From DASPKM01 sp963817075 (GTDB lineage Bacteria > Bacteroidota > Bacteroidia > Chitinophagales > Chitinophagaceae), in the NCBI GenBank assembly GCA_963817075.1, contig CAWFMT010000003.1:1302001-1366000 (forward strand): a stretch of 64,000 nt of DNA, in the 5' to 3' direction. The notes below the pieces were generated by a model. It was given only the letters and a program-made list of their open reading frames with translations. It made no database searches and had not been told where the DNA came from. This document shows, piece by piece, positions 43,165 through 51,091 of the stretch. How positions within the stretch are numbered: position 1 is the stretch's first letter; each line of letters starts with the position of its first letter. The position numbers and the translations under genes are program-made.

Positions 43165-45919
43165 CAGAATTTGAAATTAAAAGTTACATAAGGAATCATC
43201 GTACCGATCACCGAAAGTTTATAGCCCTTGATGCTTCCTCCCTCTTCAGTGAAATATATTGAGTAAGGATTTTTTCTGGCAGTAGCATTGTACAAACCAA
43301 ACGACCAGGAATTATGAGTGAGCTTTTTGACTTTATGGTTACCCTCGATATTGCCTGAGATATCGATCCTGAAATAATCAGGGATTCTGAATTGATTTCT
43401 TTCTGAATAATAAACCCTCTGTGATCCTGCCATGTTAAAGATTGCAATTGGCAATGTTATCGGCCGGCCGGTTGTATAAATAACATTCATTGAAATACTA
43501 TATCGATGGGAAAAATTATAATTAGTAATTAGGTTCAGATTGTGAGGCCTATCTGCATTGGAGGGATAAAAATTTCCCTTGTTGATCAATTGGCCCGCTA
43601 TGGGATCGTCCATTTTCAGTCTGGTCTTCGTGTAAGTGTATCCAATCCAGCCATTAAGTTTACCCGACATCTTTTTAATGAGAAGTTCTCCTCCGTAAGC
43701 TTCCCCCGGGTATTGATCACGTCCGTTTCGATATGATGATTCAGGAGAAGTGTTGCTCCACTTTTATAATCCAGGAATTGCTTCATCCTCTTGAAATAAA
43801 ATTCGAGTGATGCTTCAATTGTATTGGATCGGAAATTCCTGTAAAATCCAATTGAGAACTGTTCTCCGAGTTGCGGCCGAATATTCGGGTCACTTAATTT
43901 CCAAACATCCGTAGGAGAAATTGCCGCAGTGTTTGATAACAGATGTATATACTGACGAAGTGTGTTATAACTCAACTTAATGGAGGAGCTGTCATTTATA
44001 CTATACCTCAGAGCAAGTCTCACTTCCGGACCATGATAAGTATTGATGAACTTTCCTTTCTCATAATTTAAAGTATCTGATATTGAGGTTGTTTCTCTTG
44101 GAACACCTGGTATAAATTGATAAACATCTTGAGGCCCCAGATAATTATATAGAGAATACCGGATTCCACTATTCAGTGAAACTTTTGAACTTATATTGAA
44201 CCGATGGCCGGCGTAGATCGCGGATTCAAGACCTTGCTCCGTAGGAACCCGATCTTCTTTTACGAGCGAAGCACCTAAAGATTCGTAAGTACCGGGCTTC
44301 AACTTATACCTTACCGAATTCAATCCAAATTCAAAACTGTGACGATAGTTAGCAGTATAGCTTGCATCAGCACGGAAATTTGCCTGATCAATGCTGAAGC
44401 CAAGTTTAAAGGCATTGATAGTATTCCTTTCCCCGGAAACATTATATTGGTAATGGTCTAATCCGCCGGTAAAACTCGCATAGAGCTTATTATTAAATAT
44501 ATGTTTCCATTTCAGAACAATATTTCTGTTTCCATATTTGTAGGTGGTATCATTATTCAATCTGAATTGATCATTACTGGTATAAGCTGACAGAAAGAGA
44601 TTATTCTTTTGGTTTATGGTATGATTTAAATGCAAATCAATATCATAAAAAGAGGCTTTACTGTTCTGATACTGAACATTGGGAATTTCTTTCAATAGCC
44701 AATTTGAATAAGTAGTCCTTCCACCAACAACAAACGAAGTTTTATCTTTTACAATCGGGCCTTCAATAGTCAATCTGCTGGTGAGCAATCCAATTCCACC
44801 TGTACCCGAGATCTTCTTACTATTACCATTCTTTGCAGTGACATCAAGCACCGAGGAAAGTCGACCTCCATATTTTTCCGGGATCGAACTTTTATATAGC
44901 TCAACAGATTTAACAACATCAGGATTAAAGGCAGAAAAGAATCCAAAAAGATGCGAGGGATTATAAATAGTGGCATCATTATATAGTATTAAATTCTGGT
45001 CCGCTGATCCACCCCTCACCTGGAATCCAGTACTGGCTTCACCAACTGAAGTAACACCAGGCAGGGTTAAAACAACCCTGAGTATATCTGTTTCGCCCAA
45101 AAGGACCGGTACCTTTTTCATGACCTTTATACTCAGTCGCTCAATACCCATCTGCATCCTTCTGATATTGGAATTCCGCTCAGAAATCACAACAACTGCC
45201 TTGAGGGTTGGCACATCATCATACATTTCAACATTTAATTTACCATCAGCCGAAAGAAAGATTTGACGTTTGGTGCTCTTCATTCCTGAACTGGATATAT
45301 TTAATATGTGCCTTCCTTTACCCAGGGTCAGTGAGAAATACCCAAACTGATCTGTGATCGCGCCAATAGCAAGAGAGTCAGTATAAACCGATGCTCCAGC
45401 CAGGGGTTCACCATTTCTCGCATCTCGTACATAACCCGCCAGGGTTGCTTTTCCTGAGAGGTTTGTAGTTCGAGTACCTATTTCAAATAATTTGTTCTCA
45501 ATGGAAGATTGAAGGGTTTGCCTGGGCAGATCAACAGGAGGATCAACTATTGCAATTGCAGTATCATTCCTTAATTTTTCTCCTGAGGAGAGAGGAAGGT
45601 CGGTAAGGATCACAGACCTCTTGTTAAATACAAATACATTGTCTGACCGGTCAATTGAATAATTGAATGAAGTATTTGCAAACACCTTTGACAATAGATC
45701 CTGAAGACTAATGGAGTTTTCTTTAATTGTGATCTTGAGGCTATCCAGTTCTGAAGGGTTAAAGTAAAAATGAACGCCTGTGAGCGCCTCAACCCGTTCA
45801 ACAAATGCGGGAAATGGGAAATTGTCAAAATCGGCATTGATCTTTTTCTTGTCCTGCCCCTTTGTAAGGGATACCATAATTAACAAACAACACCCCAACA
45901 AGATAATTCGCATCTTCAT
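43164..45919 (-). pseudogene. TonB-dependent receptor with STN domain, frameshifted near the C-terminus
   Basis: A 918-residue outer-membrane receptor if repaired. Signal peptide (to SLTKGQ), an STN domain at about 30-100 (FPFPAFVERVEALTGVHFYF), a carboxypeptidase-like repeat (ATLAGYVRDARNGEPLAGASV), a plug (GFQVRGGSADQNLILYND) and the barrel. At ETDVINTRG the frame is lost and the rest (GEAYGGELLIKKMSGKLNGW ... VTFNFKF) continues in another frame to 43164. Adding one base to the CCCCC run at 43703-43707 fixes it; the span of 2756 bases is 3n-1. The start overlaps the upstream stop (ATGA). Confidence 0.85.
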
Positions 45920-46668
45920 TTTTTTAGTTCGTCATAGTGCCTTGCAGCTTTGATAATAGCTTTTTCCATAGACCTCCTGAATTCGGAATTGCTCCCCTGC
46001 AGGAATTCGCGCATTTCATTTTTCTTATCCTGCAATGCCTGTATGAGAGAATTCTTATCGACCACCTGATGCCAGCCTTCTTTATTCCTTAAATAAAATG
46101 AATTGTATTGCATGTATCTTGAGACCACTTCTTCTCTGCCCGTGATAGAATAAACTTGCTTCTTTCTTTTGACCAGGACAACAAGCCCTTCGTTGTATAT
46201 CCGTTCATAAAAACCTGGCTCAAGACCCAGCATTTCAGATGAGTCCTGGCTGATCCGCACAAATTCTCTATTGCTGATCTGAAAAAAGTTGATTTTTTCT
46301 TTAGTTACAGTCAAGCTGTAATTACCAGTATAATCTTTAATGATCACTTCGTCATTCTCCAGGTCATACAGAATTGAATCTTCGTAGAATGCTCCATCAT
46401 ATTCAATAGTCGCAAGCTGCATGGTTTCTTTATCCAGGAAAGGATGGCCCGTCGGTCGTTTTACATAACCCAAATATTCTCTCCCATTATAAAGGGGAAG
46501 ATTTTCTCTCATGATTTCCTTAAATAAACTGGACACTGAGCCCACCATTCGTTGATAATACGCTGAATCGCTAAGATGTGTCTGAGCCGATGTTGTATTT
46601 CCTAAAAGGAGAGCCTGCAAGAGCAGGCCCGAAAAAATCAATTTCAGCTTTAGTACAGGATTCGCCAT
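45916..46668 (-). CDS. Secreted hypothetical protein, first gene of the receptor operon
   Basis: A 250-residue protein with a signal peptide (LKLIFSGLLLQALLLGNTTS ending at AQ). The body holds no known motif; it is basic at the C-terminus (RRSMEKAIIKAARHYDELKK). In gene order it takes the place often held by an anti-sigma or a FecR-like gene in such operons, but I see no FecR signature. The start is the ATG at 46668; a TTG at 46686 is less likely. Its stop overlaps the TonB receptor start, so the two are coupled. Confidence 0.65.
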   Translation of the reverse strand: MANPVLKLKLIFSGLLLQALLLGNTTSAQTHLSDSAYYQRMVGSVSSLFKEIMRENLPLYNGREYLGYVKRPTGHPFLDKETMQLATIEYDGAFYEDSILYDLENDEVIIKDYTGNYSLTVTKEKINFFQISNREFVRISQDSSEMLGLEPGFYERIYNEGLVVLVKRKKQVYSITGREEVVSRYMQYNSFYLRNKEGWHQVVDKNSLIQALQDKKNEMREFLQGSNSEFRRSMEKAIIKAARHYDELKK

Positions 46669-46777
46669 AGATCTAGCATTGTGCAAGGTTTAAACTTACA
46701 AAGAATTGATTACTCGGTGAAAAGAGAAACCTCGTATGGCAAAAAAAATCAACAAACGGCAAACCCGGTGTTAAAAT

Positions 46778-46804
46778 GAAAAAAATGGCAGTCGTAACTG
46801 CCAT
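46778..46804 (-). terminator. Rho-independent terminator of the PepSY-like gene
   Basis: On the minus strand ATGGCAGT and ACTGCCAT pair around four bases, followed by TTTTTT. It is 33 bases after the stop at 46838 and separates that gene from the receptor operon. Confidence 0.85.
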
Positions 46805-46837
46805 CAAAAAGTCTTAGAGGTAAAAACCTGAAAATTT

Positions 46838-47353
46838 TTAATGATCTGCTCTCAACATTACCTTTTCTTCAGTCACTTCGTTGTCGAGCACCTTGATGTA
46901 CAACCATGATGTTTTGTCCTGAAGGGTAACCAGGTAGGCGGATTTTCCCATTGCGGATACTTCTGTAACTCCAAAGATTTTTTTTCCGTAGTAAGCGTTC
47001 TTTATTGCAAGTAATACATCCTTTGGCAAATATTCTTCAGTGTAAGTTGTGACTGAATGAAGAAACTTGCCGCTTTTAGTGAATACTGCCCTTGTAGCCT
47101 TTCCATCTCTTTCAAAATAGACTCTCTCTAGTTTGCGTTCGCTTGTCCAATGGATCTTAGTGGCATCCTGGTACATGCTGTTAAAGGCCTTCATTACTTT
47201 TTCGCTTGAACTGCTGCTGGTGGCTGCTGCTGATTCATTGTTAAGCTCAGCAATCCCAATTTTAAAAGGAAGGGACTTTTGAGCTGAAGCTCCTGTATTC
47301 ACAAGAATCAATGATGCCAGCAGGATACTGCCTGAGATCGACATCTTTTTCAT
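46838..47353 (-). CDS. Periplasmic PepSY-like protein
   Basis: A 171-residue exported protein; the signal peptide ends near ASAQK. The C-terminal two thirds (SEKVMKAFNSMYQDATKIHW ... GKKIFGVTEVS) looks like the PepSY-like/DUF2874 fold with one or two alpha-beta units, found in secreted Bacteroidota proteins. A low-complexity Ser tract (SSSSS) links it to the signal. The role is unknown; it may act as a chaperone or inhibitor. Ends at a clear terminator. Confidence 0.7.
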   Translation of the reverse strand: MKKMSISGSILLASLILVNTGASAQKSLPFKIGIAELNNESAAATSSSSSEKVMKAFNSMYQDATKIHWTSERKLERVYFERDGKATRAVFTKSGKFLHSVTTYTEEYLPKDVLLAIKNAYYGKKIFGVTEVSAMGKSAYLVTLQDKTSWLYIKVLDNEVTEEKVMLRADH

Positions 47354-47392
47354 AATTGAAATTTTTAAATGTGATAGATTTTGATTTTTGAT

Positions 47393-47701
47393 TTAATTAT
47401 TGACTGGTATATAAATAAGGAAGTATTTTTTCCCTTCAAACGCTTCCACCTTAAGCTCATTCAATAGTTGACCATTTACGTCATAGTTCCTGTCGAGCTC
47501 CTGAAAGAGTAACAGTATCTGATTGCGATTGTTATTCAGTGAGCAGCGACCGTAAAAAGTGTTTGGCTTACTTGAGTTAGCGGAGATTTGAAAATCATTC
47601 TTGCCTTTATCGTCATCAAGAATCTCAGGATTAGTGCTTGTATCAGCTTGAATCGGTCTCAAGATGAAAAGTGCGGGGTAAATATTAAATGCATGTGACA
47701 T
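47393..47701 (-). CDS. Possible small hypothetical protein
   Basis: A 102-residue open frame 39 bases upstream of the PepSY-like gene and on the same strand. It has no signal peptide and no motif I know. The C-terminal half (NYDVNGQLLNELKVEAFEGK) reads like ordinary protein, with hydrophobic residues spaced normally. It may be a real gene co-transcribed with its neighbour. The evidence is only the open frame and position. Confidence 0.4.
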   Translation of the reverse strand: MSHAFNIYPALFILRPIQADTSTNPEILDDDKGKNDFQISANSSKPNTFYGRCSLNNNRNQILLLFQELDRNYDVNGQLLNELKVEAFEGKKYFLIYIPVNN

Positions 47702-47852
47702 ACCTGCGATTTGAATTAGATTGAGAAGAACTTTTGGTGCGGAGTTTTAATCCTGTTCCTTTAATTGGTCGGGACAACAGGAAAGAAGGAAACAACTTTC
47801 ACTTAATTTTTTTAAACTTTCTTTCGTTAACTTAGAAATAGAACCAACTGCA

Positions 47853-48446
47853 TTGAACTCACCGAGAATCCTTCGCAATATTGCTGATCAGGAAATAATA
47901 GACGGTTTAATGCAAACCGGACGGGAAGGGAGAAAATTCGAAGAACAGCTGTTCAGTCGCTATGAATATTTTATAAGAGAAGGAATCCTTAAGTACTCCA
48001 TTACAGAAGATCAGGCATTTGATGCCTATTCAGACACCATTCTGGCAGCTATTAATAAGATAAGAGAAAATGCCTTTGAAGGACGGGCAATACTTAAAAC
48101 CTGGCTTTTTCAGATTTTTCAGAACAGATGTGTTGACCTTATCCGCAAAAGCACGACAAATAAGAGCAGCATACACCGGACCTTGTCCATGACTGATCTT
48201 ATGTTAGAAGTTACTGATTCAGCACGTTCGATTGTCCAGCAATTAATGGATAAAGCAGATCGCGATCTGATCAGAGAAAAATTAAACCATATAGGTGATA
48301 GCTGTCGTGAGATCCTTTTGCAATGGGCAGAAGGCATTAGCGACAAAGAAATTGCAGCAGACCTTGATTACAAAACAGCAGATGTAGTTAAGACAAGCCG
48401 GTTAAGATGCCTTGAAAAACTTAGAAAGTTGTATAAAATCACTTAA
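47853..48446 (+). CDS. Sigma-70 family RNA polymerase sigma factor, ECF-like
   Basis: A 197-residue two-domain sigma factor. Sigma region 2 is at about 27-95 (FSRYEYFIREGILKYS ... TWLFQIFQNRCVDLIRKS), and region 4 at about 145-195 with a helix-turn-helix (GISDKEIAADLDYKTADVVK). It begins with TTG at 47853 (no ATG fits; the next is at MQTGREG). It opens a five-gene operon and should drive that operon or another set of genes. The next gene, 8 bases on, is probably its membrane-bound partner. Confidence 0.8.
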   Translation: MNSPRILRNIADQEIIDGLMQTGREGRKFEEQLFSRYEYFIREGILKYSITEDQAFDAYSDTILAAINKIRENAFEGRAILKTWLFQIFQNRCVDLIRKSTTNKSSIHRTLSMTDLMLEVTDSARSIVQQLMDKADRDLIREKLNHIGDSCREILLQWAEGISDKEIAADLDYKTADVVKTSRLRCLEKLRKLYKIT

Positions 48447-48454
48447 CCGCATTT

Positions 48455-49189
48455 ATGAAGGATAATTTGGAATACATTGATGATTATTTCCAGGGAAAAC
48501 CGCTAACTGCTGAAATCAAAGAATTTGAACAACGGGTGATTAGCGATCCGGCATTTGCAGAAGACGTTGCGTTCTACCTTTCGGCCAAAAAGGCCTTAAA
48601 GGAAAAACAAGAGGAATCAAAGAAAAAGCGATTCAGGGAAATATACAGGACAGATCGTCCAAATCAGGGTCGTGCAATAATGAGACCGTTAAGAAAGATT
48701 TGGGGATATGCCGCTGCTGCTGCAGTCCTTGGAGTAATTGCTCTTGGCTGGTATTTGTATAACCCGGGATCGGAACAACAGCTTGCCGATGATTATATAA
48801 AAAGCAATTTGCAGTTGCTCTCTGTAAAGATGAGTCCAACTGAAGATAGCCTGCAGAAAGGATCAAGGTTGTTCAACGAAGGGAGGTTAAGTGAAGCACA
48901 GGCCATATTTGAGGAGATCAGTAAATCTGATCCTTCATCTTTGACCGCGAAAAAGTATGCAGGAATTGCTTCCCTTAGGCTGGGTGATTATGATAAAGCA
49001 CTTAGGTACTTTGAGAACCTTGCGAATCACAAGGATGTCTTTTCAAATCCAGGACTGTTCTACCAGGCGTTGACCCTATTAAAACGAAATGACGAAGGCG
49101 ATCAGGAACGAGCAACACAGCTTTTAAAGCAGGTAGTAGCAAATGATCTGGAAGGAAAAGAAACCGCTGATGAATGGCTGAAAAAATAG
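48455..49189 (+). CDS. Membrane TPR protein, probable sigma-factor partner
   Basis: A 244-residue protein with a cytoplasmic N-terminal part (about 1-75, FQGKPLTAEIKEFEQRV), one transmembrane helix at about 85-105 (WGYAAAAAVLGVIALGWYLY), and two or three TPR repeats after it (GSRLFNEGRLSEAQAIFEEI; LRLGDYDKALRYFENL). The layout, placed 8 bases after a sigma gene, fits an anti-sigma factor with an outside sensor. There is no recognisable ZAS motif, so the anti-sigma role is inference. Confidence 0.65.
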   Translation: MKDNLEYIDDYFQGKPLTAEIKEFEQRVISDPAFAEDVAFYLSAKKALKEKQEESKKKRFREIYRTDRPNQGRAIMRPLRKIWGYAAAAAVLGVIALGWYLYNPGSEQQLADDYIKSNLQLLSVKMSPTEDSLQKGSRLFNEGRLSEAQAIFEEISKSDPSSLTAKKYAGIASLRLGDYDKALRYFENLANHKDVFSNPGLFYQALTLLKRNDEGDQERATQLLKQVVANDLEGKETADEWLKK

Positions 49190-49223
49190 TTCTAAACCTA
49201 TTTTATCACCCAAAAATTTCACC

Positions 49224-49643
49224 ATGAGAATCGTCAAATTAAAGAAGGAGATTATCGCTGACAGCGTTTCGACAGAAAGTCGCGCTGCTTCTTTTCTCGA
49301 GGTAGAGGAAAAACCATTGCCTTCACCTGTTGGAAAACCTTCTCCGATCAAGAAATATGGAGTTTGGCTCGCAAAAATCGATTTGAAAACTCCTCTTACC
49401 GCCCGGGGCCGAAGAACATACGAATGGTTTGTTGCAGGTTACCTTTATTATTACGAGAAAGAGGTTCGAAATAATTCCAGGGATTACGCGGTGTTTTTCA
49501 ATTGGGGCAAGGCAAATAAAAGTGTTGAAATCCTCATCACCCCTCCTGCCCTTCAGCCCCTGAGTGATGACGGTACAGCATTTGCCACAGGAAAGACTGA
49601 TCCTCCAACACCACCACCACCTCCTCCTCCACCTATGGAATAA
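49224..49643 (+). CDS. Unknown 139-residue protein with proline-rich tail
   Basis: I recognise no domain. The middle (KKYGVWLAKIDLKTPLTARGRRTYEWFVAGYLYYYEKEV) is aromatic, and the end is a poly-proline run (PPTPPPPPPPPME). It has no signal peptide. Such tails often serve as flexible linkers or binding sites. It sits between the membrane TPR gene and the S8 peptidase (35 and 27 bases), so it belongs to the operon. It may be a substrate, inhibitor or adaptor of the peptidase. Confidence 0.6.
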   Translation: MRIVKLKKEIIADSVSTESRAASFLEVEEKPLPSPVGKPSPIKKYGVWLAKIDLKTPLTARGRRTYEWFVAGYLYYYEKEVRNNSRDYAVFFNWGKANKSVEILITPPALQPLSDDGTAFATGKTDPPTPPPPPPPPME

Positions 49644-49669
49644 TATGTTTCAAAATAAAAAGCCAGAAG

Positions 49670-51091
49670 ATGCGAACCTGGGAATCTGGATTTAGTTCAA
49701 GTATTATCCTCAGATCGTCTGAAGACCTGTTTGCATTTTCTGGTTCCTCCCATTCAAATAAAGAAATTGGAGTGCAAGAATCGTCTGTTAGAAAAATTCT
49801 TTCAGACTATACAGGTATTTTCATTTGCAGTTTATTTTCACCTTCATTATTACGAAAGATTTCAAACCTTCAACGGTTGGCAGAACTGAGGGATTCTACC
49901 TATAAACCAATTTCCTTCCATTCGTATTTCGCTATTCATTGCCGAGAGAGCACTGATGCTTTTGACATCATCAATAGACTGAGGAAGGAAACGCGAGTTA
50001 AATTAGTCTACCTCCAAAATGAACTTTCATCCCCTCGCCACAACAAGGTCCATAATTCCACTTCAATAAGTCAGGGCTATCTTGAACCTGCACCTCTGGG
50101 CATAAGTGTGAACGATGCATGGAAATTAAAAGGCGGCAAAGGCTCTGGTTCTGTGAAATTGGTTGACATCGAAAAAGGTTGGCTATTCCATCACAAGGAT
50201 CTTGATCTTAAATCGCTGCGGGAATCTGGTAAAAATCATTACTCCTCGCAAGACCATGGTGCGGCGGTTATGGGAGTAATTTTGATGAAGCCAAATGGAA
50301 ATGGAAAATCCGGAATTGTTCCTCTTGCGAATGGATTCGTCGTTTCCTTGTGCAGGTCCAATGGAACCATCAATACTGCTGATGCCCTACTGGCCGCAAT
50401 AACACAACTAAAATTTGGCGATATCATCTTGATTGAAACGCAAGAGATAGATTCCACAACTGGAAAGTTCTGGCCGATAGAAACACAGGAAGTAATTTAT
50501 CTTTTAGTCAGGCTTGCAACCGCTCTTGGAATTATTGTGATTGAAGCTGCTGGGAATGGCCACCAGGAGAATAATAAAGGAAATGATCTTGATAGATTCA
50601 AGCTGGGAAACAGGAATATTTTCCAGAAAGGTAACAGGTATTTCAGAGATAGTGGATCAATCATGGTTGCAGGTGCAACGTCACATGTTCCTCATGAGAG
50701 AATGAAATATTCAAATTTTGGCAGCCGGATTGATTGCTATGCCTGGGGCGAGAATGTTTTCACTTGCGGCAATTTGCCAGGTATTTCAGGGTGGGCAACC
50801 AATACCTACACAAATCAATTCTCAGGCACTTCAAGTGCCAGCGCGATCATTGCTGGAGTTGCAATATCAGTACAGAGCATTGCAGAAATAAATTTTGGTT
50901 GTAGACTTTCTCCAAGACTGATGCGTAATCTGTTGAGTAATGAAGATTTTGGTACTGCTTCCAGAGAAGGAATAATTAAAGACAAGATCGGAATTATGCC
51001 AGATTTGAAAAAAATAATGAAGTATTTACCTAAATTTTTGAAGGTTAACGGGGTAAATTCAGAGAACAATCATCCTAAATTAAGTCGTTGA
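49670..51091 (+). CDS. S8 (subtilisin-like) serine peptidase
   Basis: A 473-residue protein. The triad is D166 (LVDIEKGW), H196 (QDHGAAVMG) and S388 (FSGTSSASAIIAG), with N296 as oxyanion residue (AAGNGHQ). An N-terminal part of about 150 residues precedes it and may be an inhibitory prodomain (FHSYFAIHCRES...). There is no signal peptide, so unlike most subtilases it may act in the cytosol. The stop overlaps the next start (TTGA), so it is translationally coupled to the CHAT peptidase. Confidence 0.85.
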   Translation: MRTWESGFSSSIILRSSEDLFAFSGSSHSNKEIGVQESSVRKILSDYTGIFICSLFSPSLLRKISNLQRLAELRDSTYKPISFHSYFAIHCRESTDAFDIINRLRKETRVKLVYLQNELSSPRHNKVHNSTSISQGYLEPAPLGISVNDAWKLKGGKGSGSVKLVDIEKGWLFHHKDLDLKSLRESGKNHYSSQDHGAAVMGVILMKPNGNGKSGIVPLANGFVVSLCRSNGTINTADALLAAITQLKFGDIILIETQEIDSTTGKFWPIETQEVIYLLVRLATALGIIVIEAAGNGHQENNKGNDLDRFKLGNRNIFQKGNRYFRDSGSIMVAGATSHVPHERMKYSNFGSRIDCYAWGENVFTCGNLPGISGWATNTYTNQFSGTSSASAIIAGVAISVQSIAEINFGCRLSPRLMRNLLSNEDFGTASREGIIKDKIGIMPDLKKIMKYLPKFLKVNGVNSENNHPKLSR

